Counted from the stretch's first letter, positions 52,893-61,407 are shown. The stretch is 64,000 nt of DNA from DATARH01 sp036008175 (GCA_036008175.1 DASYOB010000059.1:1-64000), one strand, 5' to 3'. The notes: generated by a model from the sequence alone, not told the origin. Numbers and translations: made by a program.

Positions 52893-53207
52893 GCGGGCGT
52901 GGCGAAACTGGTAGACGCAACGGACTTAGACCAAACTTGAGTGCTCTTCGGGAAACCGAAGATGCAGAACTGCCCAAATTCGGGGAAACCTGTCGGATGG
53001 CAATCCCGAGCCAAGCCCGGAAACGGGAAGGTGTAGAGACTAGACGGGCAGCACCTAAAGCCGGACGGCCAAGGTGAAGGGATAGTCCAGACCCCAAACC
53101 GTTCCGGCGCGCACAAGCGCAGGGATCGGGCGGCGAAAGCCGTAGCGGGTATGAAAATCCGTAGGGCCGCAAGGCCTGTGCCGGTTCGACTCCGGCCGCC
53201 CGCACCA
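52893..53207 (+). tRNA. tRNA-Leu(UAA), interrupted by a group I intron
   Basis: The exons (52893-52927 and 53154-53207) join to an 89-nt class II tRNA. The acceptor stem is GCGGGCG/CGCCCGC, the D-loop contains CTGGTAGAC, the anticodon stem is ACGGA/TCCGT with loop CTTAAAA (anticodon UAA), the long variable arm contains GGGCCGCAAGGCC, the T arm is GCCGG-TTCGACT-CCGGC, and CCA is encoded. The break lies directly after U34 of the anticodon, the insertion point known from cyanobacterial tRNA-Leu(UAA) introns. The tRNA cannot function unless the 226-nt insert is spliced out. Confidence 0.95.
52928..53153 (+). ncRNA. Self-splicing group I intron in tRNA-Leu(UAA), 226 nt, no ORF
   Basis: All key pairings can be seen. 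P1: exon ACUU (52924-52927) with the guide GAGU (52939-52942), giving the U-G wobble at the 5' splice site. P2: TCTTCGG/CCGAAGA closed by GAAA (52945-52962). P3: CTGCCC (52970-52975) with GGGCAG (53046-53051). P6-type hairpin CCCG-GAAA-CGGG (53016-53027). P7: GACTA (53038-53042) with TAGTC (53083-53087). P8: CACCT (53052-53056) with AGGTG (53072-53076). A P9-type CGGC-GAAA-GCCG is at 53131-53142. The terminal G is 53153. It resembles subgroup IC3 of bacterial tRNA introns. It has no homing endonuclease. Confidence 0.93.
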
Positions 53208-53300
53208 GATCGCAGATCGTTGGTCTCCCTCGATACCAAGCCCGGACGCTCTGCCGGATCCGCCCGACGCAGTTGCCTCCATGGTGCCGAGGATCCGCGA

Positions 53301-53921
53301 TCAACAATAGGGTATGAGCCGTGTCTTGCTGATTGGCGGCCTGTCGCCGCCGCGATCACCCGCCTCGCGGCTCCAGTGTCCAGCTTGCGTCGTATCAAAA
53401 GCGTCTGATGCGCTTTCGTGCGACCGGTTGCGGTAGTTGAAGGTGCCGAGTATCAGAGACGTAGACGCCCGCGTTCCCTGAACCGGCATGAATGCCGCGC
53501 GATACAATTCCATCTCGCCATCGGCGCGGACAACGGCGCCGCTAAACCGCGCGGGTGCCAGTTGCGTAATGGCCTGGCCGTAACCTTCGGCAAACAGTGG
53601 TCGATATCGCAATGGAAGCTGCTTGATGACCGGAGCGTAGTGAAGCGGCTTGTCCGGCAAACAAAGCAGTCGCGCGAAGCGCGCGCCGTAAACCAGAAAT
53701 ACGGCATCTTCGACCACCTCATCGCCCGCAATCAGAAAACGATAGCTCCAATCACTTGTCAGGCGCGATAAATCAAATGACGAAACCGGTGGAAGCCCGG
53801 TCGTGGATGCCTTCTGACACCAGAGCGCGGTCGCGCGTTCGGTGTCGCGGGACTCCCCGGTGACAGCACGATGCTCGATCGTGGCCTGACGATCGCGACC
53901 GGGTAGTTCGGATTGCGACAT
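53301..53921 (-). CDS. PAS-like domain protein of unknown function
   Basis: 206 aa, no signal peptide or membrane helix. The central part (SDWSYRFLIAGDEVVEDAVFL, then YGARFARLLCLP; ELYRAAFMPVQGT; LILGTFNYRN) resembles the PAS-like single-domain proteins common in Rhodospirillales, but no cofactor residue can be identified and no output domain is attached. The first 35 residues are polar and the start could be internal. It is less GC-rich than the core genes around it. It converges on tRNA-Leu, with about 90 nt between. Confidence 0.55.
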   Translation of the reverse strand: MSQSELPGRDRQATIEHRAVTGESRDTERATALWCQKASTTGLPPVSSFDLSRLTSDWSYRFLIAGDEVVEDAVFLVYGARFARLLCLPDKPLHYAPVIKQLPLRYRPLFAEGYGQAITQLAPARFSGAVVRADGEMELYRAAFMPVQGTRASTSLILGTFNYRNRSHESASDAFDTTQAGHWSREAGDRGGDRPPISKTRLIPYC

Positions 53922-54183
53922 TGCTCCACCTCAAATCCGGACCAGGTATTTATTTAGGCGCTTGCAGGCCTAACAGGATATGGCCAAAGCTGGCCGTGAA
54001 CCGTTTAATACCATTTATTTTACGATTTTAACGAATACAAACATGATAACTTCCCGATGCGCGGCTTGGGAACGCTGGAAATCATTAAATGTTAGATGGT
54101 TTCACAAATAAAACTTGCTGACCGCTCAACCATACCGTGCTATTCAATATCGAGTAAGTCTGACGATGCGGTAGAGTTGCAGT
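53922..54183. other. AT-rich gene-free stretch
   Basis: 262 nt, clearly the most AT-rich part of the window (for example TTTATTTTACGATTTTAACG near 54020). No gene, tRNA or terminator was recognised. It probably holds the promoter of the 53.3-53.9 kb gene on the minus strand and of the small ORF at 54184 on the plus strand. No attachment-site duplicate of the tRNA-Leu 3' end was seen here. Confidence 0.5.
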
Positions 54184-54303
54184 ATGTTTACGAGCACTCT
54201 TGATTGGATAAACCAGCTGCCCTCGGAGGCCGTGTTCTTTATGGCAGCCATGGGGGTTATCTTGATCCTTGGCTGGATGGGAATCCGCCCGGGAGGGTCG
54301 TAA
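54184..54303 (+). CDS. Possible 39-aa single-helix membrane protein
   Basis: ATG at 54184 to TAA at 54301-54303. The peptide begins MFTSTLDWINQLPSEAVFF and continues through a hydrophobic segment (MAAMGVILILGWMGI) to RPGGS. This gives one predicted membrane helix with positive residues after it. No strong ribosome site is seen. It could be a genuine small membrane protein or chance; no homologue can be named. Confidence 0.35.
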   Translation: MFTSTLDWINQLPSEAVFFMAAMGVILILGWMGIRPGGS

Positions 54304-54405
54304 CCCCCAGCCCGCATCCGCACCGCCCGTTCTGCCGACACCGCGGCCAAATGAGCCGCTGGCCAAAACCGGAGGGGTTCAACGGATCGGCGTTGCTGCT
54401 TAGCG

Positions 54406-54492
54406 TTAGAACACGCCGAAAAGGATCCAGCCGGCCGCGGCGGCCAAAATGCTGAGGACCGTGAGGTGGATGATCCACTCCGGCAGCGCCAT
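54406..54492 (-). CDS. Possible 28-aa single-helix membrane protein
   Basis: ATG at 54492 preceded by an excellent ribosome site (GGAGAGGG a few nt upstream). The peptide is MALPEWIIHLTVLSILAAAA then GWILFGVF: almost entirely one hydrophobic helix. The size and strong ribosome site are typical of bacterial single-span microproteins. It is too short for homology to be judged by eye. Confidence 0.45.
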   Translation of the reverse strand: MALPEWIIHLTVLSILAAAAGWILFGVF

Positions 54493-54634
54493 TTTCCCTC
54501 TCCAAATTCTTCTCGGCCCGATCTATATCGAACGCCGCCGATCAGGCCCATTACTTAAGAATCAGCTACTGGTTAAATGCTGGAGATAAGCCGGATTCCA
54601 GCGCCGGCTTTTCGTTCCAGGCCAAGCCTCGGGC

Positions 54635-54811
54635 TTAAGCCTCGTGGGCCAAAGGCATCGCCTTCACGGCGACGACATCGCCAGCGCCATCATCGAAGGC
54701 CAGGCGCAAGTGCTCGCCTGTCAGCTCGCCCATCCATTTCGAGACGACGATCGTGGCGAAGATGTTGCTGAACAAATTGGTGACGGCACGAATCTCCGAC
54801 ATGAAGCGGAG
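54635..54811 (-). pseudogene. C-terminal remnant of a dicarboxylate/amino-acid:cation symporter (DctA/GltP family)
   Basis: The reading RFMSEIRAVTNLFSNIFATI then VVSKWMGEL corresponds to the conserved DRFMSExRAxTNxxGNxxATIVVxKWxGEL region near the C-terminus of DAACS symporters, followed by a short tail to TAA (54635-54637). Homology stops at an in-frame TAA at 54812-54814, and no further parts of the carrier are found upstream. The rest of the gene, about 400 codons, is missing. Confidence 0.75.
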
Positions 54812-54842
54812 TTATGATCTGCTTAAGGAAGGGGAGGTGGTT

Positions 54843-56156
54843 TTAGTGGGATTGGCGCACACTCCGGGCGCTGACGGACGGCTCCAACGCCCCGGTGCCG
54901 CCGGCCCTGACATGGGCGGCTCGCATCGGCTTTAACAAGACGAGCGCGGCGATCGCCGCCGCCAAATTCATGATCACGGAGATCGCAAATACGGCGCGCC
55001 AGCTCCCCGTTGCATTCGCCAGCACATTGCCAAGCGGGACTAGCAGCGAAGCCGTACCTTTTGCTGTGTATAGCAAGCCCGCGTTGGCGGTCGCGTATTT
55101 CGTCCCGAACAGATCGGTGCAGGTCGACGGAAAGAGGCTATAGATTTCGCCCCAAGCGAAAAACACGAAGCCGCTCAGCACGACAAAGGCGATCGGGCTT
55201 TCGCCAAATGCGCTAAGCATCCAGATACCACCTGCCTCGAGCGTGAAAGCAATGAACATCGTGTTCTCACGACCAATCTTGTCGGAAACCCACCCGAAAA
55301 ACGGCCGCGTAATTCCGTTGAGAATGCGGTCGATCGACAGCGCGAAGGTTAAGGCCGGCAGGGTAAGGCCGACGAGGCTGACCGGCACCGCGTCAATCTT
55401 AAAGTCCTTGGCGATCGGCGCTAGCTGGGCGGTGGCCATCAGGCCACCGGCGCCAACCAGCACGAACATCGCATACATAACCCAGAAAACCGGCGATCGA
55501 GCCATCTCAAGCGGCGTGTGTTGCCGACCCCGCAACTGGATGGCGTTCGCGGTATCGCGTACCTTGTCAAGTGCCCCGGGCGCCCGCAGAAACCACGAAA
55601 TCGCACAGACAACGATACCCTGGCCGGCCCCGAAATAGAGAAACGCCATCTCGTAACCGTTTGCCGCGATCATGCTTTGGATCGGAATGATCGTTAGGGC
55701 GGACCCGGCGCCGAATCCCGCGGCCGTCAATCCGGCGGCCAGCCCGCGCAGGTCGGAAAACCACTTGAGCGCGTTACCGATGCAGGTGCCGTAGACCGCG
55801 CCGGCCCCGATCCCCCCGATCGCAGCGGCGAAGTAGAGCAGTAGAAGACTGTCGGCAAATGCATTCATTGTCCACGCGACGCCGACCAGGACCCCACCGC
55901 ACAGGACGATAATTTTCGGGCCGAAGCGGTCGACGAACCAGCCTTCGACCGGGACTAGCCACGTCTCTGTCAGCACGAAAATGCTGAAGGCGACTTGAAT
56001 GCCTGCCCGCCCCCAGTGATACTTTGCATCGAGCGGATTGACGAATAACGTCCAGCCGTATTGCAGGTTGGCGATCATCGCCATGCAGACAATTCCCAGC
56101 ACCAGCTGCACCCAGCGGTACCGCGACGGCCGTGACATCTCTGCGGCTTGGTTCAT
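54843..56156 (-). CDS. MFS transporter, oxalate/formate antiporter-like (OFA family)
   Basis: 437 aa with 12 predicted membrane helices. N-terminal RYRWVQLVLGIVCMAMIANLQYGWTLF, and the loop 2-3 region DRFGPKIIVLCGGVLVGVAW, with GAGAVYGTCIGNALKWF, are typical of the oxalate:formate antiporter group (also found as general carboxylate carriers). It is downstream of two solute-binding-protein genes on the same strand. Likely substrate: a small organic anion; not determinable from sequence. Confidence 0.88.
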   Translation of the reverse strand: MNQAAEMSRPSRYRWVQLVLGIVCMAMIANLQYGWTLFVNPLDAKYHWGRAGIQVAFSIFVLTETWLVPVEGWFVDRFGPKIIVLCGGVLVGVAWTMNAFADSLLLLYFAAAIGGIGAGAVYGTCIGNALKWFSDLRGLAAGLTAAGFGAGSALTIIPIQSMIAANGYEMAFLYFGAGQGIVVCAISWFLRAPGALDKVRDTANAIQLRGRQHTPLEMARSPVFWVMYAMFVLVGAGGLMATAQLAPIAKDFKIDAVPVSLVGLTLPALTFALSIDRILNGITRPFFGWVSDKIGRENTMFIAFTLEAGGIWMLSAFGESPIAFVVLSGFVFFAWGEIYSLFPSTCTDLFGTKYATANAGLLYTAKGTASLLVPLGNVLANATGSWRAVFAISVIMNLAAAIAALVLLKPMRAAHVRAGGTGALEPSVSARSVRQSH

Positions 56157-56210
56157 GAGATCTGGTCCCTTGGCGTGAGGTAAGTGATCCGATCCGGCGC
56201 GAACCGCGAG

Positions 56211-57884
56211 CTAGTTGCGAAGCCAGACGTCGCCAAGGTCCTGACCAATATAATGGCTTGGCGACATGTTCCAGCCCATGAACCTGTCCGAGGTCACGAT
56301 GGTGCGGTTCCACCACAGCAGCGGAACCGTATAGGCATCAGTCAGAGCTCGCCGCTCGAACTCGCGCACGATGCGACCGCGTTCCTGGACGTCGGTGCTG
56401 ACCGCCTGACCGATATACAAGGCGTCCAGGAAGCGGTCCGTTGAGCCGGAGTGATTAGTCGGCGACAGATCACGCGAGACGTAACGGGCCAATTGGATGG
56501 TCGGGTCGTCGAAGTAGTCGGCCGCCAGATCTGTCGCCGCGGTGAATGTCCCGTTTTCGAGCGCACCCTGCCACTCCTTCGTACTGAGCATCTCCTGCTT
56601 CACATTGACGCCGATCTCGCGCCAGGCCGCTAGGATGTAATCCCCGGCGGCTTTGTACGGCACAGGCACGTCGTTTCGGTTCGTCAGTGTCACCTCGAGA
56701 CTGGGCACGCCGGCTTCAGCGAGCAGCCGACGAGCTTCGGCGCGCGAAGCGGTGATGTCGCGCGAGAAGCCCGGCAAGGTGACGAGTTCTGCTTCCGGCG
56801 TACTGATTGCCGTGCCGGGACGCATCAGACCGCCGACATATTTGAGAAAGGTCGTATCGGCCAAGGTGTCCGCGGCATTCCAGCGGTCGATCGCAAGCGA
56901 CAAGGCTCGCCGCACTCGCGGGTCGTCGAACGGCTTGCGATTGACGTTAAAGACCAACGACAAGTAGGTAATCCAAGGGCTCTCGCGAACGTCTACGCGC
57001 TCGCCGAGCACCTTCACGAGCTCGTCGCGTTCGGCCGGTGTGAAGCTGCGGAACTGGACGGCGATCTTGCCTTCCTCCATCGCCTTAACCGCCTTCTCGC
57101 CGGCGATGAAGTCGGCGCGATAGCCGTCTAGATAGGGCCTGCCAGGAAGAAAATACCTGTCAAAGCGGCGCGCTGACCAATGATCACCCTTGACGTGCTC
57201 GACGAAAATGAAGGGACCGGTGCCGAGCACGTGAGTTTTTGGAAAAAGTGGGTCTTCCTTCAGCTTTTCTGCGCTGTAGATGCAGTTCCACGGCGACGCA
57301 AAATTCGGCAGCATCGCGGCATCAGGCCAACGCAGGTGAAACACCACGGTCAGCGGATCGGGCGTATCGATGCTGCTGATTGCCGCGTAGTCGGCCTGGC
57401 GCACCGAGACCACGCCCTCCGGCGGGTGAATGATCCGTTCGAAGCTTGCCTTGACGTCAGCTGAGGTCAATTTCGACCCGTCGTGGAACAAGACATTCGG
57501 GCGCAATTTGAAGGTGTAGGCGCGCTTGTCCGGCGAGACGGTCCACGATTGGGCGAGATCCCCCTGGATCTGGGGGTAGGCCGCAGTGTCGAACTTCAAC
57601 AATGTCGAATAGTGGGGGATGATCGGATGAATGAACACAAACGAGAAATTGGCGTGGCAATCGTAGTTCGGCGGCTCGGCGTCAACGGCGAATTCGAGCG
57701 TGCCTCCGCGCTTCGGCACTTCGTCGGCGCCTGCCGATTGCGGCAGGAGCAAAAAGGAGCTCACAGCGGCCACGACCAGCCGCAACGGCCACGCCGCGCG
57801 GGTCAACCCGCCCAACGCCGGTATGATGTCCCGGCCCGTCATTCCGTTACGCCAGACGGTTCTCATCGTGCTGCGCCGCCTCAT
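56211..57884 (-). CDS. Family 5 extracellular solute-binding protein (peptide/nickel-type ABC)
   Basis: 557 aa. A signal peptide (PLRLVVAAVSSFLLLPQSAGA) precedes KRGGTLEFAVDAEPPNYD, the start of SBP_bac_5 proteins. Later blocks YTFKLRPNVLFHDGSKLTSA and VRRALSLAIDRWN are characteristic. No permease or ATPase gene is adjacent. The ATG at 57884 overlaps the stop of the TAXI-type gene as ATGA, so the two unrelated binding proteins are translationally coupled. Confidence 0.88.
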   Translation of the reverse strand: MRRRSTMRTVWRNGMTGRDIIPALGGLTRAAWPLRLVVAAVSSFLLLPQSAGADEVPKRGGTLEFAVDAEPPNYDCHANFSFVFIHPIIPHYSTLLKFDTAAYPQIQGDLAQSWTVSPDKRAYTFKLRPNVLFHDGSKLTSADVKASFERIIHPPEGVVSVRQADYAAISSIDTPDPLTVVFHLRWPDAAMLPNFASPWNCIYSAEKLKEDPLFPKTHVLGTGPFIFVEHVKGDHWSARRFDRYFLPGRPYLDGYRADFIAGEKAVKAMEEGKIAVQFRSFTPAERDELVKVLGERVDVRESPWITYLSLVFNVNRKPFDDPRVRRALSLAIDRWNAADTLADTTFLKYVGGLMRPGTAISTPEAELVTLPGFSRDITASRAEARRLLAEAGVPSLEVTLTNRNDVPVPYKAAGDYILAAWREIGVNVKQEMLSTKEWQGALENGTFTAATDLAADYFDDPTIQLARYVSRDLSPTNHSGSTDRFLDALYIGQAVSTDVQERGRIVREFERRALTDAYTVPLLWWNRTIVTSDRFMGWNMSPSHYIGQDLGDVWLRN

Positions 57885-58996
57885 TGGGTTTTGCTCTTCT
57901 GCCAGGATTGGAACTGCTGAAAGACCACATCCTTGTCCTGCTGCGTCATCGCGGGGCTCCCGGTCGCCTGCCGGCGCTCGTCGATGAAGAGGCCAAATAT
58001 CTTCTTCAGCTCGTCGGGCTTCGGGGCATTGGCCACCTGGATGTTCCGCTGCAGCCATTGTTCGGCGGGGGCATAGCGGCGCCAGCCCGGGAACTCGGCG
58101 GCAAGGTTCACTTCCTGCCATTTCGGATGGTGTCCGGGGGCCAACAGCGACTGAAACCCAGTGAAAAACACGTCGACGAAATTGGCGACGTTTTTGTAGC
58201 GCTCTGGCAGTTGCCGCAGTTCGGCGACCGCGAGCACGCTGCCGACGGCGATGGTATCGACCGATCGCGCCTGCGGCACGAAGCCGGGGTAATCCGCCGC
58301 GGTGAGCCGCGCCGGGGCGTAAGCGCCCATCGCGGTCGGGTTGAAGGATACCGCCACAAAATGCAGCCCGTCATCGCCCTTCAAACGGGTGAAGAGGGGC
58401 GCCGGCTTGCCCGCGACAAAGGCGAGCGCGGCGATCTCGCCCCGGCGCAATTTGTCGAGCGCGATCTCCTGGTTGTCATTCACCACCGTCACCGGCACTT
58501 TGAGCAGGTCAAACAGGCGGCTTGCCGTGATCGCGGTGCCGCTGCCGCGCAGATCGAAATTCACCTTTCGGTGCGCCAGATCGGCGATGGTCTTGATGTC
58601 CGGCCCCGCCAGCAGATGAAATTCCTCGTTGTACAGCCTGGCGATGTAGGTGAAGGAAGCATCGAGCCCAGGCAGCAGCTGCTGCTCCTTCGCGTAATCG
58701 ACCACGTCGGTCTGCAAGATCGCCAAGTCGATGCCGCGCAGGTACTTGAGATCGACCAGATTTTGCAGGGATCCCTTGCCGACGACCGGGATCACGCGGC
58801 GGGTCGCCCCGTCATCGACCATGCTGGCAAGATCCTCCGCGATCCGCACCGAGATGCCGGCGGCGCCAGAAGTCTCCAGCTCGACAACGCCTCGATTGAT
58901 CGCCGTCGGCTGCTGAGCAGTCGCGCCGGACGGCGGGGCAAAGGCGGCGCAAAACGCCACTGCCGCAGTCACCATACAAAGTCTCAAGCGACTCAT
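57881..58996 (-). CDS. TAXI-family TRAP transporter solute-binding protein
   Basis: 371 aa from the ATG at 58996 (GTG at 59005 is the alternative). Signal peptide RLCMVTAAVAFCAAFAPPSG, cleaved near ATAQQ. The mature part begins VVELETSGAAGISVRIAEDL and carries DLAILQTDVVDYAKEQ and KVNFDLRGSGTAITASRLFDLL, typical of TAXI periplasmic receptors. TRAP membrane subunits are not encoded nearby. It is followed by the family 5 binding protein (ATGA overlap). Confidence 0.85.
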   Translation of the reverse strand: MSRLRLCMVTAAVAFCAAFAPPSGATAQQPTAINRGVVELETSGAAGISVRIAEDLASMVDDGATRRVIPVVGKGSLQNLVDLKYLRGIDLAILQTDVVDYAKEQQLLPGLDASFTYIARLYNEEFHLLAGPDIKTIADLAHRKVNFDLRGSGTAITASRLFDLLKVPVTVVNDNQEIALDKLRRGEIAALAFVAGKPAPLFTRLKGDDGLHFVAVSFNPTAMGAYAPARLTAADYPGFVPQARSVDTIAVGSVLAVAELRQLPERYKNVANFVDVFFTGFQSLLAPGHHPKWQEVNLAAEFPGWRRYAPAEQWLQRNIQVANAPKPDELKKIFGLFIDERRQATGSPAMTQQDKDVVFQQFQSWQKSKTQ

Positions 58997-59010
58997 CACG
59001 ATCACCGTTC

Positions 59011-60552
59011 CTATCTGGCCTGGACGCCCTTCAGCAGGATTTCCGCGTCGCTCGCGCCAAGCTCACGCGCGCGTCGATACCAAAAAACCGCTAGAGCGCG
59101 ATCGCCCTGGACGCGCAGCTGGGCCCGCTCGAGAAAGGCGGGGTCGTACGTCTCCCCGAGCCGCAGCGCCGCCTGCCCGTCTCCAGCATCGGCCGCGCGC
59201 TCATAGAAGAGCCGGGCGGACGCGATATCGCCGACGCCAAAGAGACGATCACCCCGCTCCACCAGCGGTGCAGTTTCCACTGACGTGTTGGGCGACTCCT
59301 TCAGTTGCGCTGATTCAGGCGCCGCGGTTACGGGCGTAATCGCCGGCGGACCGGAACTCGCCGGAGCAGTCGGTGGCATGGCAGGGACCACGTTCTTCGG
59401 CGCCTCCAGGCCGGCGACGACCGGTTTTGGATCCGGCCGATCCGCGGAAGCGCCTTCTGACGCGGCTGGGGCGATTGCCGGCGACGGCGCGGGCCGATCG
59501 GCCGCTTCCGGAACGACAGCGGCGGCTTTGGTAGGAACCTCCACATTGGCAAGAGGCGGCCTTACACCCGGCGGACCCGGGGAGGGGCTACCCGGCACGG
59601 CCGGCGCAATCGCCGGCGCCGGCGCGGCCGGCGCGGAGGCTTCAGGTGCTGCGACAGCTTTGTTCGGCGCCTGGGAACCGATAATGGCTGAATTTGCATT
59701 CGGCTGATCGGTGGAACGGCCGGCCGGCAATGCTGCGGCAACTGGAAGAGGCGACGCCACGGGCGGCTGCACTGGCGCGATCACAGCAGCCGGCGAGTGG
59801 TCGGCTGCGGCCGGCGCCGCGATAGTCGACGACTGTTCCGCCGGGGCGGAGCCGGTCACAGATGGGGCCGCTGAACCGATCGAGGATGCGTCGACCGGGA
59901 GCACGGTTGGCGCCCCACCTTCTTCGGGAGCGGGCCGCATCAGTAGGAAAACGCCGGCACCTACTACCAACAGGAGCAGAACCAGGGCGGCGGGGAGGTG
60001 TGCTCTCGACGACAGCAACGCTGTCCGCCGGCCCGAGGCAGGAACCGCATCCAAAGACGACGCGATCTCGCCCGAGCCGGATTGCTCTACTTCTTCCGTT
60101 GGAACGGCGACGTCCTGCGAACTCTCCGGTTCGAAATACGTTGTCGCCGCCCAATCGCTGGACTGAGGTGCAGCTTCGGCTGTGCTCTGCTCTACTTCAG
60201 GGATGGTGGTGCTGGGCTCCAGCCATTCCTCCGTTAAGGCGCGGTCACGCTCGGGCCCCGAGGTCGTGGCCGCGGCGCCGGTTTCATCGCGCGGGGGCAT
60301 GACGGTCGGATCCGTCGACGGGTCGGGATCCTGCTCCGCCGGTTCGCGGTCATCGAGGGGTGAGCTGCTTGCCTCGGGTTCTTGTTTTTGCTCGGGTTTC
60401 GAGAGGCCGTCCACCACACCGGAAATCTCCGAAACTGGCCGCCGGGCGCGAACCAGCTCGCCGAAAATCCGCCGGACCCCTTGCTGATCGTTGGCCTGGA
60501 TGCAATCCCGGAGCTCGTCGTAAAGACGCGCCACCTCGACAGGGATTGTCAT
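59011..60552 (-). CDS. Single-span membrane protein with Ala/Pro-rich region and Sel1/TPR-like C-terminus
   Basis: About 513 aa from the ATG at 60552 (GGAG just upstream); starts at 60612 or 60648 are possible. An acidic cytoplasmic part (1-180) is followed by one membrane helix (HLPAALVLLLLVVGAGVFLLM) and about 200 residues of Ala/Pro/Ser low complexity. A C-terminal helical repeat region (RLFGVGDIASARLFYERAAD, GDGQAALRLGETYDPAFL) resembles Sel1/TPR repeats. Probably a periplasmic scaffold; function unknown. It lies 14 nt before the TAXI gene, so it may be its transcript partner. Confidence 0.7.
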   Translation of the reverse strand: MTIPVEVARLYDELRDCIQANDQQGVRRIFGELVRARRPVSEISGVVDGLSKPEQKQEPEASSSPLDDREPAEQDPDPSTDPTVMPPRDETGAAATTSGPERDRALTEEWLEPSTTIPEVEQSTAEAAPQSSDWAATTYFEPESSQDVAVPTEEVEQSGSGEIASSLDAVPASGRRTALLSSRAHLPAALVLLLLVVGAGVFLLMRPAPEEGGAPTVLPVDASSIGSAAPSVTGSAPAEQSSTIAAPAAADHSPAAVIAPVQPPVASPLPVAAALPAGRSTDQPNANSAIIGSQAPNKAVAAPEASAPAAPAPAIAPAVPGSPSPGPPGVRPPLANVEVPTKAAAVVPEAADRPAPSPAIAPAASEGASADRPDPKPVVAGLEAPKNVVPAMPPTAPASSGPPAITPVTAAPESAQLKESPNTSVETAPLVERGDRLFGVGDIASARLFYERAADAGDGQAALRLGETYDPAFLERAQLRVQGDRALAVFWYRRARELGASDAEILLKGVQAR

Positions 60553-61014
60553 CGGCTCCGCAGCGCTGCTTTCACTCGCGCGTGGGTCTCGGTACGCCAG
60601 ATTTGTTCGCATTTTCGCGAAATCCCAGAATAAATCGGCGGCTAACAACTTCGATTCTTCGTCTAGAGTCCGGATAGGTCCCGGCGAAGCGCAGATAGAG
60701 GCAAGACCTTTTGCATTTCATCGACAATTTTTAGTTCACAAAGGCTGTACATTTGAGGTGATAAACAGAAAGTTAACTCTGCCGAAAGAAATTGATCGAG
60801 ACTGTCGGGGATTTCGACTTCATTCAATCGGTTTTCTTTCTTTCTCAGTCTGCGCCTGTCGCCGGCATCCCCCGCTATGGCCAAACGGCAGCGCTGGCCG
60901 TGCGCGGCCAGCATTTTGCCGGCCGGGCCAGCGCAGATCCTCGCCGGCCTCGAAACCGCCCGTCGTTGACGCGTTTCAGCGGCAGCCGCGGTTCGGCAAA
61001 AGCTCGCGACCTTT
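60553..61014. other. Gene-free stretch between divergent units
   Basis: 462 nt without a supported gene. The part near 60700-60800 is AT-rich and probably carries the promoter of the minus-strand gene ending at 59011. The part from 60850 to 61014 has no stable reading frame with family resemblance and may be degraded upstream sequence of the transporter remnant that begins at 61015. Confidence 0.4.
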
Positions 61015-61308
61015 GTGACAATCCGCGAGCACTTTCATTTTTCGGTGATCGCCGACCGCCTGAGCCAGAACAGCCTAAGGACGGCGCAGGCTGTCGACCT
61101 GTTCACCCGGGGGGTATCGCCGAAAGCGCCGGGCAGCAACGTTGCCCATATGCAGGCTCTTGCGGAACTCGCGAACATGGTACGCCGCGAGGCTTATGTT
61201 ATGGCGTATTCCGACTGCTTTTTCGTACTCGGCATCGCACTGCTGTTGTGCACGCTGTTATTGTTCTTGATCCCCAAGCCAAAACAGGCTGCCGCGATCG
61301 GTCATTGA
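61015..61308 (+). pseudogene. C-terminal remnant of a DHA2/EmrB-type MFS drug exporter
   Basis: The reading contains AHMQALAELANMVRREAYVM, followed by AYSDCFFVLGIALLLCTLLL and FLIPKPKQAAA. This corresponds to the last periplasmic segment and helix 14 of EmrB-like exporters, in which an (R)REAxVxAxxDxF block is conserved. The other 13 helices (about 400 codons) are absent and no normal start is seen. It is a relic of a deleted transporter 100 nt upstream of glgX. Confidence 0.65.
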
Positions 61309-61407
61309 GCGGATCGCTGGATGCGGATCTGCTCACCACTGCGGGAACGTAGCTTCCGGCAGAGCGGTTGACCTATCAACGTCCCCGCGCTACCGCCAGG
61401 AAATCGT

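Noticed and set aside
52893..54183. tRNA-Leu as a genomic-island attachment site with AT-rich DNA next to it
   Set aside because: No integrase gene and no direct repeat of the tRNA 3' end were seen; the low-GC stretch alone is not enough.
60663..60914. 83-codon minus-strand frame before the Sel1-like gene
   Set aside because: Mixed composition with no recognisable domain; it lies across an AT/GC composition break and in probable promoter DNA.
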